Assembly (NCBI GenBank): GCA_029862165.1
Contig: JAOTXU010000002.1
Coordinates: 1 to 64,000 of the forward strand
Length of the DNA: 64,000 bases
Direction: 5' to 3'
Origin: Gammaproteobacteria bacterium
Lineage (GTDB): Bacteria; Pseudomonadota; Gammaproteobacteria; Steroidobacterales; JABDKV01
How positions within the stretch are numbered: the first letter of the stretch is position 1; each line of letters starts with the position of its first letter. This document shows positions 8,162-17,246 of this stretch, piece after piece. Under the pieces are notes generated by a model. The model was not told where the DNA came from. It was given only the letters and a program-made list of their open reading frames with translations, and did no database searches. The translations under genes and the position numbers were made by a program.

Positions 8162-9141
8162 TTCAGTTCGCCTGGCCCTGGCTTGCGTTCGCGCTACCGC
8201 TACCGGTCATATATCGCTATTTAATACCGGCTGGTGAGGCGGTGCGCGGTGCCGCATTGCGTGTGCCGTTTTTGCAGGAGTTAACCCGTCCCGGTGCATA
8301 CGATGGCCTACGCCGTCGTCGTTGGCCTTTGTGGCTCGCCGCGGTGGCCTGGTTGCTGATTGTGGCCGCCGGCAGCAGGCCCGAGTGGCTCGGCGATCCG
8401 ATTGAGATACCGGTCACTGGCCGCGACATCATGATGGCAGTCGATTTATCCGAAAGTATGAGCGAGAAAGATTTCCGGATTCGTGGCGAGTGGGTGAACC
8501 GTCTCACGGCAACCAAATGGGTGGCGACCGATTTTATCGAACGACGCGAGGGCGACCGTTTGGGTCTGATCCTTTTTGGCCAACGCGCATATCTCCAGAC
8601 GCCACTGACTTTTGATTTAACGACAGTGCGCGAACTACTGGTCGAATCGCAGATCGGTCTGGCCGGCCGGGCGACAGCCATCGGTGACGCTATCGGTTTG
8701 GGCGTCAAACGATTGCGCGAGCGGCCCGAGGGACAACGCGTGCTGATATTGCTTACCGATGGGGCCAATACCGCCGGCGAAGTCGATCCGCTACAGGCCG
8801 CAGAGCTTGCCGCCACCGAGGGCTTGAAAATTTATACCATCGGCATTGGCGCAGAAGAAAAACTTGTGCGTGGCCTGTTTGGCACAAACCGCATCAACCC
8901 GTCTGCCGATCTGGACGAAAAAACTTTGCAAGCCATCGCGACGCAAACCGGCGGTCGCTATTTCCGTGCACGCGATACCGCACAGCTCGAAGAAATCTAT
9001 CGTCTGCTCGATCAGTTGGAACCGGTCGAACAGGACCCGAAAACTTTTCGTCCGGTCAAAGCGTTGTTTTATTGGCCGCTGGGTGGCGCATTGATGTTGG
9101 CGGCGATTCTTTTTATCGGTCATATTCGGGTGCGGGCGTGA
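8158..9141 (+). CDS. batA: VWA-domain membrane protein (BatA-like)
   Basis: The 327 residues have transmembrane segments at about 3-24 and 55-72, a VWA domain with a complete MIDAS DLSES (96-100), a conserved T in the GRATAIGDAIGLG region and a D in LTDGANTAG, then a C-terminal transmembrane helix (about 303-322). This is the BatA layout. VWA-MIDAS domains bind metal and a protein ligand; the partner is unknown, and MoxR is the expected ATPase. It overlaps its neighbours on both sides (4 bp and 1 bp), so expression should be coupled. Confidence 0.92.
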   Translation: MIQFAWPWLAFALPLPVIYRYLIPAGEAVRGAALRVPFLQELTRPGAYDGLRRRRWPLWLAAVAWLLIVAAGSRPEWLGDPIEIPVTGRDIMMAVDLSESMSEKDFRIRGEWVNRLTATKWVATDFIERREGDRLGLILFGQRAYLQTPLTFDLTTVRELLVESQIGLAGRATAIGDAIGLGVKRLRERPEGQRVLILLTDGANTAGEVDPLQAAELAATEGLKIYTIGIGAEEKLVRGLFGTNRINPSADLDEKTLQAIATQTGGRYFRARDTAQLEEIYRLLDQLEPVEQDPKTFRPVKALFYWPLGGALMLAAILFIGHIRVRA

Positions 9142-10925
9142 TGCTTGCCGAATTACATTTTCTGCGACCGCTCTGGTTACTGGCATTTATCCCGTTGGCC
9201 GCCGCACTCGTGTGGCTATTGGGCCGCCGACCTGGATTACGGCGTTGGGCGAATGTCGTCGATGCGCATCTGGCACCGCATGTACTGATCGGCGGTGCAA
9301 CCGTAGCCAGTCGTTTGCCAGCAGCGATCGCAGGTGTTGCGGGTAGCCTGGCGATCCTCGCACTGGCCGGACCGGCCTGGCAAAAACTGCCACAACCGGT
9401 TTTTGCCAATCAAAACGCGTTAGTCATCGTAATGGATCTGTCCAGTTCGATGAACACACAGGACATCAAACCGTCACGGCTCGAACGAGCGCGTTTCAAA
9501 GTGGCCGATCTGCTGGAACGGCGCACCGAGGGGCAGACCGCGATGATAGTCTATGCTGCCGATGCTTTCGTCGTGACGCCGCTGACCGATGACGTTGCGA
9601 CGATTGGATCACAACTGTCGGCGTTGACACCGGAGTTGATGCCGAGCCAAGGCAGTCGCACCGATGTGGCACTACAAAAAGCACACGAGTTGTTATTACA
9701 GGCCGGCCGCAAGCGTGGCGACGTGTTGTTAGTCAGTGACGGCGCAGACCCGGATCGTGCCGGTGCTGTCGTCGGCCGGTTGGTAGCCGATGGTTTTCGA
9801 GTGTCCGTGCTCGGTGTCGGGACGGAATCCGGCGGACCGGTGCCGGGGCAGGGCGGTTTTATAAAACAAAGCGACGGCTCGATCGTCATCGCGACACTCG
9901 ATAGCGCCGCTTTACGTGCCGTGGCCACACGCGGTGGCGGTATCTATCAGGATTTAGGTGCCGATGATCGTGACATCTTGCGCATTGGCTCCATATTGGA
10001 AGCCGTGCAACCCACACAGGCCAGCGAACGCGAGTTGACAGCGGATGTGTGGCGCGAAGAGGGGCCGTGGTTGGTGCTGTTTTTGTTGCCCTTGGCCGCA
10101 TTGGTATTTCGCCGCGGTATTCTTGCGGTAGTCGCATTGGCGTTTTTTGTGCCGGTCATGCCGGCCAAAGCGATGGACACATCTACCTGGTGGTCCCGTC
10201 CGGACCAGAGTGCAGCACGGGCACTTGCCGAAGGCGACGCGGCGCGCGCGGCCGAACTGTTCAAAGACCCGCAATGGCAAGGCGCTGCCAGGTATCGTGC
10301 CGGCGATTATCAGGGCAGCCTGCAGGCATTGGGGGAGTTGGACAATATCGAGGCGACATACAATCGCGGTAACGCACTGGCGCGAATGGGCCGTTTTGAA
10401 GAAGCAATCGCGGCTTACGACTCGGTGCTCGAAAGCGATCCGCAACACGCTGATGCAACATTTAACCGCGATCTCGTGCGCGAACAAATGCAAAATAACT
10501 CACAACAGTCTGACCAGTCATCCGACGATCCAAGTGAAGGCGACCAGGGCGAGCAACAGCCGGGTGATAATCAGTCAGCGGAAAATCAAGACGCGTCACA
10601 GCAGGGCGAGTCATCCACCGATGACCCATCAGGTGAATCGGCCAATGAGCCGCAAACCGGCAGCGAACAGGATGACGAATCGCTGGCGTCCGAGGCCGAA
10701 CAAGACGAAGCAGACGCACGTGAGGCCGATGCAGGCGAAGCGGATACGGGCCAGGAACAACCGGTATCCATGGCGGCCAGTGATGAGCCACCCGATGAAG
10801 CCGAACAGGCTGTCGAACAATGGTTGCGTCGTATCCCGGACGACCCGGGTGGTTTATTACGACGCAAGTTTCTTTTTCAATACCGGCAAAGAGAACAACC
10901 ACCAGCGGAGCAGGAGCAATGGTAA
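9141..10925 (+). CDS. batB: VWA-TPR fusion protein (BatB/BatC-like)
   Basis: The start is the ATG in the TGATG junction at 9141, not the longer open frame. The 594-residue protein has an N-terminal membrane hairpin (about 5-27 and 61-78), a VWA domain with MIDAS DLSSS (99-103) and LVSDGADPDRAG, two further membrane helices (about 312-350), then a TPR-containing region (YNRGNALARMGRFEEAIAAYDSVLESDPQHADATFN). A long acidic Gln/Asp/Ser/Glu-rich tail follows, ending in a conserved basic helix (VEQWLRRIPDDPGGLLRRKFLFQY). In Bacteroidetes, BatB and BatC (TPR) are separate proteins; here they are fused, a common gammaproteobacterial form. The tail probably docks a partner, by inference. Confidence 0.9.
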   Translation: MLAELHFLRPLWLLAFIPLAAALVWLLGRRPGLRRWANVVDAHLAPHVLIGGATVASRLPAAIAGVAGSLAILALAGPAWQKLPQPVFANQNALVIVMDLSSSMNTQDIKPSRLERARFKVADLLERRTEGQTAMIVYAADAFVVTPLTDDVATIGSQLSALTPELMPSQGSRTDVALQKAHELLLQAGRKRGDVLLVSDGADPDRAGAVVGRLVADGFRVSVLGVGTESGGPVPGQGGFIKQSDGSIVIATLDSAALRAVATRGGGIYQDLGADDRDILRIGSILEAVQPTQASERELTADVWREEGPWLVLFLLPLAALVFRRGILAVVALAFFVPVMPAKAMDTSTWWSRPDQSAARALAEGDAARAAELFKDPQWQGAARYRAGDYQGSLQALGELDNIEATYNRGNALARMGRFEEAIAAYDSVLESDPQHADATFNRDLVREQMQNNSQQSDQSSDDPSEGDQGEQQPGDNQSAENQDASQQGESSTDDPSGESANEPQTGSEQDDESLASEAEQDEADAREADAGEADTGQEQPVSMAASDEPPDEAEQAVEQWLRRIPDDPGGLLRRKFLFQYRQREQPPAEQEQW

Positions 10926-12610
10926 GGGTATTGCAGGCGCTATTGCTATGGGCGTTGTTGGCAGGCGCGCAGGCCATGGCAGCAATCGATGTGCGGATTG
11001 AGCGCGAGACCGTGTCAATTTCCGATTCGCTACGGGTCGTGTTTACGGTCAGTGGCGAGGCGCAACAGCCGGATTTCTCGCCACTCGAGCAGGATTTTGA
11101 ATTGCTGGGCACCTCGCGAAACACCAGCGTCACCATAGTCAACGGGCGCATGGAACAGACAGCGAGCTGGACGGTGGATCTGATGCCCCGACGCGTCGGC
11201 AAACTGACTTTGCCACCGATAGATTTTGGTAACGAACAAAGTCCTGAACGCATCGTTACGGTGACCGGCGCAAGCGGTGGTACGGCGCCTGACGGTGAAG
11301 TGTTTCTCGAGGTCGAAGCCGATCCGGTATCACCCTATGTGCAGGCACAGACGCATTTCACGGTACGCGTGTTCCGCGCCGTATCGATGAGCCAGGCGAG
11401 TCTCACAGAACCCAATATCGCCGAGGGCGATGCCGTCATTGAGCGGTTGGGCGAAGATATTGCCTACGAGACAACGCGTGGCGGGGCGCGTTTTTCAGTC
11501 GTGGAACGCCGCTATGTCATTTTCCCGCAGCGTTCCGGGACGATCGTCATCGACCCGCTGGTTTTCGAAGGACGCGTCGGCAGGCGCGGTTCGTTTTTTG
11601 ATTCTTTTAGCGGTGGACGCATTGTGCGTGTCCGATCTGAAACGATGGAATTGGAAGTTAAACCGATTCCCGATCAGTTTAACGGCCAGGTCTGGTTACC
11701 GGCCGAACGTGTAGAGCTGACCGAAGACTGGCCCGGTGCTAACAGTGAATGGCGTGCAGGCGAACCGTTGACCCGGACACTCACACTGAAGGCGCGTGGA
11801 CTGACCGCCAGTCAGTTGCCCGAGATCGGCATGGGCACCCCCGATGGCGTCAGACAGTATCCGGATCAGCCACAACTCGAGACCCGCTCGGCCGATGGCA
11901 CACAAATCTCCAGCCGTCGCGAAACGATCGCATTGATACCGGCCCAGGCCGGCGAGTTCACACTGCCGGCGATAGAAATCCCGTGGTGGAACACACGCAG
12001 CGATCAACTGGAATATGCCCGACTGCCGGCACGCACGGCTCAAGTGCTGCCTGCCGGTGAAGGCTCAATTGCCGGAACAAACCCGCAGATCTTGCCGCGA
12101 ACCGAATCGAACATAGCAGGCGATACGCAACGCGATACGCAACGCGATACGCGTGACCAATCCGGGTCTGCCGAAATCGGCACGTCAGTTGTGTGGAAAG
12201 GGATCAGCGCGGCCTTTGCCTTGTTATGGCTGGCTACGCTTGCCGCTTGGTGGTGGAGTCGACGCGATGCACCAGGCCCGGCAGAGCCGATTTCGAAACC
12301 GGTGTTTGTTGCGTCAGATCTGCAACGCGCTTGTGCGGCGCATGATGCCGCTGCGGCACAGACGGAGTTGTTGCATTGGGCGAAAACGCGATGGCCCGGT
12401 AACGCCGCGCGGAGTCTCGGCGAATTGACCGCACGGCTAGACGGTCCCTTACAACAGGAACTGCATCGACTCAGCCGGGCACGTTTCAGCGCGAGCAACG
12501 AAGACTGGGATGGCGACGCTTTGTGGCAGGCCTTTCAATCGGAAACAAAACGTAGCCGCGTAAAACAGAAACCTGCAGCACCCGAACTCGAACCGCTTTA
12601 CCGTACTTGA
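10919..12610 (+). CDS. batD: BatD-family exported membrane protein
   Basis: The start ATG (10919) lies within the last codons of the preceding gene after a GGAG and gives a clear signal peptide (LQALLLWALLAGAQAMA). The 563-residue protein has tandem Ig-like beta domains (IDVRIERETVSISDSLRVVFTVSG; FLEVEADPVSPYVQAQTHFTVRVF), then a transmembrane helix (about 425-443) and a short basic cytoplasmic tail. This is the BatD/oxygen-tolerance layout, the last gene of the operon. It probably forms the periplasmic part of the complex. A 12-bp microsatellite encodes a DTQR repeat just before the membrane helix. Confidence 0.9.
   Translation: MVRVLQALLLWALLAGAQAMAAIDVRIERETVSISDSLRVVFTVSGEAQQPDFSPLEQDFELLGTSRNTSVTIVNGRMEQTASWTVDLMPRRVGKLTLPPIDFGNEQSPERIVTVTGASGGTAPDGEVFLEVEADPVSPYVQAQTHFTVRVFRAVSMSQASLTEPNIAEGDAVIERLGEDIAYETTRGGARFSVVERRYVIFPQRSGTIVIDPLVFEGRVGRRGSFFDSFSGGRIVRVRSETMELEVKPIPDQFNGQVWLPAERVELTEDWPGANSEWRAGEPLTRTLTLKARGLTASQLPEIGMGTPDGVRQYPDQPQLETRSADGTQISSRRETIALIPAQAGEFTLPAIEIPWWNTRSDQLEYARLPARTAQVLPAGEGSIAGTNPQILPRTESNIAGDTQRDTQRDTRDQSGSAEIGTSVVWKGISAAFALLWLATLAAWWWSRRDAPGPAEPISKPVFVASDLQRACAAHDAAAAQTELLHWAKTRWPGNAARSLGELTARLDGPLQQELHRLSRARFSASNEDWDGDALWQAFQSETKRSRVKQKPAAPELEPLYRT
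12122..12152 (+). repeat. 12-bp coding microsatellite in batD
   Basis: The unit gatacgcaacgc is present about 2.6 times and encodes repeated Asp-Thr-Gln-Arg. Being in frame (4 codons), it could change copy number without breaking the gene. It lies in the linker before the membrane helix. Confidence 0.8.
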
Positions 12611-12625
12611 ACTAAGGGGTAATTT

Positions 12626-12763
12626 ATTGATGCAAGGAGCGCGGAAATTCGGGCGAAGAACTTCCGTCGCAAATCCAAAGGGGATAACAGCACGCCGCCG
12701 GGGTGGGACCGACTAAAGAAAGCGCTGGGAAAGGTAGTCGGCGATGACGACTTCTTGATGTGA
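12626..12763 (+). pseudogene. Orphan coding-like remnant without a normal start
   Basis: An open frame of 45 codons ends at the TGA at 12761. Its translation looks protein-like in composition (AKNFRRKSKGD, then PPGWDRLKKALGKVVGDDDF), but the frame has no ATG/GTG/TTG start after the upstream in-frame TAA. An ATT at 12626 is preceded by AAGGGG at good spacing; a competing ATG at 12630 in another frame gives only 28 codons. It is best read as the 3' remnant of a small gene, or a gene with a rare start. No family is recognised. Confidence 0.3.
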
Positions 12764-12768
12764 GCCTG

Positions 12769-13380
12769 TCAAAAAGCGCCTTCCACGTATCCAATCGGAA
12801 TGAGACCCGACAGCGTCTCGGAGCGCTGAATACGTAGTCCCTGATGCTGCAGTGTGTCGGTTAGTGACCGTGCCGTAAAGCGGCGGTGACCGGGAAAACC
12901 ACTGAGCGCAATTAGCTGGGAAAGAAGCCACGCCGTTTTTGTTTCGTCGTGGCAGAACGTCGGTGCGACCAGCAGACCGGCCGGCTTTAGCACACGCTGA
13001 ATACTCGCGATAGCACGGCCGAGATCCGGGACGAGGTGCAGGACGTTCGCAGCGACTACGACGTCGAACGTGTCCGGCGCAAAACGAAGTTCGTAGATGT
13101 CTGCCTGCTCGCAGCGTACATTGGCTAGCCTGGCATCACGTACCCGGTGCTCGAGTTTTTTAACCATTGCTGCGGCATAGTCGGTCGCGACAATGTTGCT
13201 AGCCGTTTGTGCAATGGCCGTCGTTACGATACCAGTGCCAGCCGCGACTTCGAGCACCTGCTTATCACGCACCGCTGCGCTAGCAAGCTCCAGCATGCGT
13301 GGCAACGGACCGCCGAGCAGCCGCATCGAAGCGTCATAGTTGCGCGCGTGGCGCTCCCAATAGTCACGTTCCGTCGTCAT
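12769..13380 (-). CDS. Class I SAM-dependent methyltransferase
   Basis: The 203 residues (from ATG 13380; a TTG five codons upstream is possible) show motif I VLEVAAGTG (about residues 43-51), an acidic motif II region (ADIYELRF) and the post-motif VVVAANVLHLVPD, as in UbiE/Methyltransf_11 proteins. The substrate cannot be told. The C-terminal part (FTARSLTDTLQHQGLRIQRSETLSG) is typical of small-molecule methyltransferases. It is divergent from the exported-protein gene at 13509 and convergent with the bat operon. Confidence 0.85.
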   Translation of the reverse strand: MTTERDYWERHARNYDASMRLLGGPLPRMLELASAAVRDKQVLEVAAGTGIVTTAIAQTASNIVATDYAAAMVKKLEHRVRDARLANVRCEQADIYELRFAPDTFDVVVAANVLHLVPDLGRAIASIQRVLKPAGLLVAPTFCHDETKTAWLLSQLIALSGFPGHRRFTARSLTDTLQHQGLRIQRSETLSGLIPIGYVEGAF

Positions 13381-13508
13381 AGCCGTAGGCGCCAAGTCTT
13401 TACTTGCCCGGCGTTTGGTTCCGGAGGTAGCTTAGCGAATTGCTTACGGGCGAAATTAATGAGCGGTCCCTTTATAGTGTCACAATGATCAATCTCGGGA
13501 GTCGTGCA

Positions 13509-14231
13509 ATGAAATCAAAACTCTGCTTGAACTCCGTTTTGATCGCATCGATGCTTGTGTGTGCCATCGCATTATCGGTCGGCCACGCTGCCGGTGCAAA
13601 AGACGGTGCTGCCGAAGCGATCGCTGACAAGATGCTGGCAGCGATTGGCGGTCGTGACACCTGGGCGGGTCTGAAGAACACGATCAACGGCTCGCAACAG
13701 AATCGCGCCGGCGAGCCCACTGTCGTTTATGCGGTTATCACAATGGATTTCGAAAAACCGCGTTTTCGTATCGAAACCACGGCACAGGATCTGCATCTTA
13801 TTCGGGTTATCAATGATGATGGACATTGGCGCCTGCGGGGTACAGGAAAGATCGAGGACGTGCCCGCAAAGTTAGTTGAAGAAGACATGCAGTGGTATGA
13901 GTCACATCTCTACCGTACCATTCATCGCATTGCGGCTCGGGATCCGGCGCTGTCACTTGCCGTCAACGACAAAAACCGCCTGGAAGTCTATGCAAACGGC
14001 AAACGCATCAAGTGGTTCCAGCTGGATGCCGACGGCGAGCCCTATGCGTTTGGTGCTTACGACGATGAAGTCGGCAGTCTGTCGGGACCGTGGGATTTCG
14101 TGCAAGACGGCATCCACCATCCGCTCTGGGTGTCGAGTTCCGACGGCACCTGGCGCGCCGCCGTCAAGGCTCTACGTATCAATGTGCCGCTGTCCGATCA
14201 CATGTTCGCCCGCCCCGAATCGCCCGACTAG
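13509..14231 (+). CDS. Exported protein of unknown function
   Basis: The 240-residue protein begins with a Sec signal peptide (basic KSKLCLNS, hydrophobic core, then GHAAGA at about residue 30). I chose the ATG at 13509, preceded by GGGAG, over upstream frame extension. The mature part begins with EAIADKMLAAIGGRDTWAGLKNTINGS, a stretch seen in periplasmic outer-membrane-lipoprotein-sorting-like or beta-rich proteins, followed by beta-strand-rich sequence (PRFRIETTAQDLHLIRVINDDGHWRLRG). I do not recognise a family firmly. It is followed after 20 bp by a secreted metallopeptidase-like gene, so the two are probably co-transcribed. Confidence 0.7.
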   Translation: MKSKLCLNSVLIASMLVCAIALSVGHAAGAKDGAAEAIADKMLAAIGGRDTWAGLKNTINGSQQNRAGEPTVVYAVITMDFEKPRFRIETTAQDLHLIRVINDDGHWRLRGTGKIEDVPAKLVEEDMQWYESHLYRTIHRIAARDPALSLAVNDKNRLEVYANGKRIKWFQLDADGEPYAFGAYDDEVGSLSGPWDFVQDGIHHPLWVSSSDGTWRAAVKALRINVPLSDHMFARPESPD

Positions 14232-14251
14232 TCGGGATCGCTTTGTCTTAA

Positions 14252-15061
14252 GTGATTGTGCCCAGGATCTTATTACTCGTAATTTTCGTTGGTTGGTCGT
14301 CTGCAAGCCAGGCTGAATTGCGATTCTTTTACGAGGATCGTTTTTCCGAGTCCGAACAGGCCAAACTCGAGACCTGGATCGACGAAGTTGCAGGTGGCAT
14401 CGAGAGCCTGGTAGGTCCTTATCCCTTCGATGTGCACATCCGCTTTGCCCGAGCTCGGTCACGTGAACCGGTGCCGTGGGCCAATACGTTACGCGGCAGA
14501 GACCAGGGTGTCCGCTTTAATGTCGATCCGCGCCACACGCTCGAAGACTTTCGTCGCGACTGGACTGCGCCACACGAACTCAGTCATCTCATCCTGCCCT
14601 ACCTCGGACGCGATGACGCCTGGTTTTCTGAAGGCTTTGCCAGTTACATGCAGCATCAAGTTATGTACGCCACAGGCGCGTGGACCCGTGAAGGGATCAC
14701 GCAGCGTTATCAGCGACGCCTGGATGAGGGGGCTCGCAAGTACAAATACCCGGATCGTCCTTACGTTGACGTCGTGCACAAACTGCGCGCGCAACGCAAA
14801 TTTCGCACACTGTACTGGGGCGGTGCGGTGTACTTCCTGAATCTCGATCAAAAGCTTAAAGCGAACCACAACACGAGCTTGAGAGAGTTATTGTCGACCT
14901 ATCTGCATTGTTGCCGTCGCCATCGCGATGATCTCGATGGTGTGATTGCATCGTTCGATCGATTGATACGGTCCGAAGTCAGCGCCAAGGAGCTTGCCAG
15001 GTTTCGCGCCACACCCGGCTTCCCACATTACGGTCGGATTGACCCGAGCGTGGTGGACTAG
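14252..15061 (+). CDS. Secreted gluzincin-type metallopeptidase-like protein
   Basis: The 269 residues start with a signal peptide (ILLLVIFVGWSSASQA); the start is GTG 14252, or the GTG two codons later. A zinc-peptidase signature is complete: H108-E109-L-S-H112, then the third ligand E127 in WFSEGFASYMQ, the spacing and context of gluzincins (M1/M61-like). There is no M1 GxMEN exopeptidase motif, so endopeptidase activity or a divergent specificity is likely. The C-terminal half (STYLHCCRRHRDDLDGVIASFDRL) has a Cys-Cys pair. A degraded copy of that stretch lies at 19748-19813. Confidence 0.8.
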   Translation: MIVPRILLLVIFVGWSSASQAELRFFYEDRFSESEQAKLETWIDEVAGGIESLVGPYPFDVHIRFARARSREPVPWANTLRGRDQGVRFNVDPRHTLEDFRRDWTAPHELSHLILPYLGRDDAWFSEGFASYMQHQVMYATGAWTREGITQRYQRRLDEGARKYKYPDRPYVDVVHKLRAQRKFRTLYWGGAVYFLNLDQKLKANHNTSLRELLSTYLHCCRRHRDDLDGVIASFDRLIRSEVSAKELARFRATPGFPHYGRIDPSVVD

Positions 15062-15438
15062 CCGGCGAGGTTGCCCCTCCCCCTAACCCCCTCCCCGGAG
15101 GGGAGGGGGAATTGGTAAATGAAATAGGGTCAGACCCCAATTGTTTAGCGAGGTCCCCTCCCCCTCACACTCCGCGGAGGGGGGAGCAGGCAAATGAAAT
15201 AGGGGAGGGGGAATAGGCAAATGAAATAGGGGTCAGACTGCAGCGGTCCCACTTGTCTGCATTGCGTTTCAGACAGATCGACCTTTTCTTAGTCCAGTTC
15301 CAAACTAATTACTTTTGCGAGATAACATAACGCGCGCCAAACGCTGCCCGGAAGGACTATTATAAGGAGTGTTAGGTGCATAGCGTTTGTGCACCTGGGA
15401 ATCCCTGCAATAACTATAAAGATATGGAGGGTAGGACC
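15062..15438. repeat. Repeat-rich intergenic region
   Basis: This 377-bp gap has G-rich palindromes at about 15071-15108 and 15155-15185, and several aaatgaaatagggg units (15118, 15194, 15217). The first and last of these run into ggtcagacccc/ggtcagactgcag elements. From 15290 to 15438 it turns AT-richer and presumably carries the promoter of the subtilase gene; no clear boxes were found. A GGAGGGTAGG ribosome-binding site precedes the next start. Confidence 0.7.
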
Positions 15439-17121
15439 ATGCGTCTGGCCACATTGAATCTCCCCCTCGCGATCCTCCTGGCGAGCGTCGCAGCCACAGT
15501 TTCGGCACCGGCTGTCGGCAAGGTACCGACTTTTGTGCCCGATCAACTGATTGTGGGCTTTGCTCCCGGCACGGCCGGGTCGGCCAAGACCGCTGCGCAC
15601 GCGGTGGCCGGTGCCCACATTGTGCGTGACTTGAACGGCATCAATGCACAGCTTGTTGCGGTACCGACCGGTTCGATGCGCGGCAAGATGGCCGTCTACC
15701 GCTCAAACCCCAACGTGCTCTATGCGGAACCGAATTACCAACGTCTGGCGGTTTTGCCCAACGAAGGCCAGGATCCACCGCCGCCGATCGGTTTGGGGTT
15801 CGATTATTTGACTGAGCAATGGGGCCTTAACAATCAGGGCCAGAACTTCTACGCTGATGGCTCGCCCGCGGTGCACGGCATCATTAAAGGCACCGTCGAC
15901 GCGGATATCAACGCACCGGCCGCGTGGGATATTTCGACAGGCAGTACTTCAATAACAGTGGCGGTGCTGGATACCGGTGTGGCTTGTGCGCACGTGGATC
16001 TGTTGGGCAAGTGTGTCGAATCGGTGAACTTCACTGTGGATCCGCCGGAAGACGAGTTCGGTCATGGTACACATGTAGCCGGGATCGCCGCGGCGAACAC
16101 CGACAACGGTGCCGGGATTGCCGGCGTTGGCTGGAATACGAGTGTTGCCGCGATCAAAGTGTGTCACAAGGAATTCATAATCGAACTTGGCGGTTTTGTT
16201 GGCTTGTGTGATACGGCCGATGTCGTCGACGGGCTTGCCCATGCCACGACCATGGGTTATCAGGTCATCAACATGAGCTTCAGCGGGCCGGATTTATCGC
16301 AGGCTGAAGCGGCTGCCGTCACGGCTGCATGGAACGGCGGCGCCGTATTGGTTGCCGCGGCAGGTAATGACTACCGACCAGATCTGGCCTATCCAGCGGC
16401 ATTTAACGAAGTGATCGCTGTGGGCTCATTCGATTGGCATGGCAACCTCAGTGCATTTTCTAACTTTGGTAATTGGGTATCGGTTGCGGCCCCGGGAGAC
16501 TTTATCTTCTCGACTTATCCCGATGTGGCCTGCGGTTTGCCCGACGGTGATCCGGAAGGCTGTTTTACCTGGTTGAGTGGCACGTCGATGTCTTCACCGC
16601 ATGTGGCTGGATTGGCGGCACTGCTGTGGTCGCACATCGGCCCGACCGCGACGAACATCGGTGTGCGCAATGCGATCGAGACAAACGCCCGCTCGTCTGG
16701 CCCGTTGGGACAGAACTTCATGGCCTGGACGCAGCACGGCATGATCGATATGCAGGCAGCCTTGTCCAACAGCGAGCCACCGATAGGCCCGGGCATTCAT
16801 GTAGGCGATCTTGATGGAAGCTCGAGTCGAAGCGGGCCGACCTGGACGGCCACAGTTGCCATCGCAGTGCACGACGAAACCGAGGTTCCGCTCGAGAACG
16901 TGAACGTAAGCGGCAGCTGGTCGATTGCGGTTTCCGGCAGCGAAACCTCATGCACTACCGATAGCAATGGCTTGTGTTCCATGACAACCGGCTCGATACG
17001 CAATCGCGATGGCGCAAGTGTTACGTTCAGCGTCAATATTGCTGATCCCAGCTATCAACCGACCGCAAACCACGATCCGGATTCAGACAGCGACGGTACG
17101 ACGATTACCGTTGCGAAATGA
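15439..17121 (+). CDS. Secreted subtilisin-like serine protease (S8)
   Basis: The 560-residue pre-pro-protein has a signal peptide (about 1-23), an inhibitor-I9/fervidolysin-type propeptide (about 30-100, FVPDQLIVGFAPG to NPNVLYAEPNYQ), then the catalytic S8 domain. The triad is complete: D178 (VAVLDTGV), H209 (GHGTHVAGIAA) and S383 (SGTSMSSPHVAG), with the oxyanion Asn in AAAGND. A C-terminal beta domain (about 455-560, IHVGDLDGSSS then VEVP-type strands with a Cys pair) resembles Ig-like tails of marine gammaproteobacterial subtilases. It is probably secreted for extracellular protein degradation. ATG 15439 follows a strong ribosome-binding site. Confidence 0.93.
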   Translation: MRLATLNLPLAILLASVAATVSAPAVGKVPTFVPDQLIVGFAPGTAGSAKTAAHAVAGAHIVRDLNGINAQLVAVPTGSMRGKMAVYRSNPNVLYAEPNYQRLAVLPNEGQDPPPPIGLGFDYLTEQWGLNNQGQNFYADGSPAVHGIIKGTVDADINAPAAWDISTGSTSITVAVLDTGVACAHVDLLGKCVESVNFTVDPPEDEFGHGTHVAGIAAANTDNGAGIAGVGWNTSVAAIKVCHKEFIIELGGFVGLCDTADVVDGLAHATTMGYQVINMSFSGPDLSQAEAAAVTAAWNGGAVLVAAAGNDYRPDLAYPAAFNEVIAVGSFDWHGNLSAFSNFGNWVSVAAPGDFIFSTYPDVACGLPDGDPEGCFTWLSGTSMSSPHVAGLAALLWSHIGPTATNIGVRNAIETNARSSGPLGQNFMAWTQHGMIDMQAALSNSEPPIGPGIHVGDLDGSSSRSGPTWTATVAIAVHDETEVPLENVNVSGSWSIAVSGSETSCTTDSNGLCSMTTGSIRNRDGASVTFSVNIADPSYQPTANHDPDSDSDGTTITVAK

Positions 17122-17166
17122 TACGTCGACGGGCGTCGTACCGCACTTGCGTTGGCTAGGGGGAAG

Positions 17167-17201
17167 AGGTGTCAGGTTCAGTTTGGATGAACCTGACACC
17201 T
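17167..17201. repeat. GGTGTCAGGTTCA-family hairpin
   Basis: The perfect 14-bp arms at 17167-17180 and 17188-17201 flank a 7-nt loop. It lies between the convergent subtilase and RND genes. Related hairpins occur at 36238-36276 and 38173-38205, each shortly after a stop codon. No T-run follows. Confidence 0.85.
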
Positions 17202-17246
17202 TACAAACTCCGTTTCATAAGGGGGTGAGCACGAACGCGGTTTCCC

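Noticed and set aside
10462-11253. A 263-codon open frame on the minus strand across the batB/batD junction
   Set aside because: It is antisense to two well-recognised overlapping genes and its translation is low-complexity and unlike a protein. It is a shadow frame.
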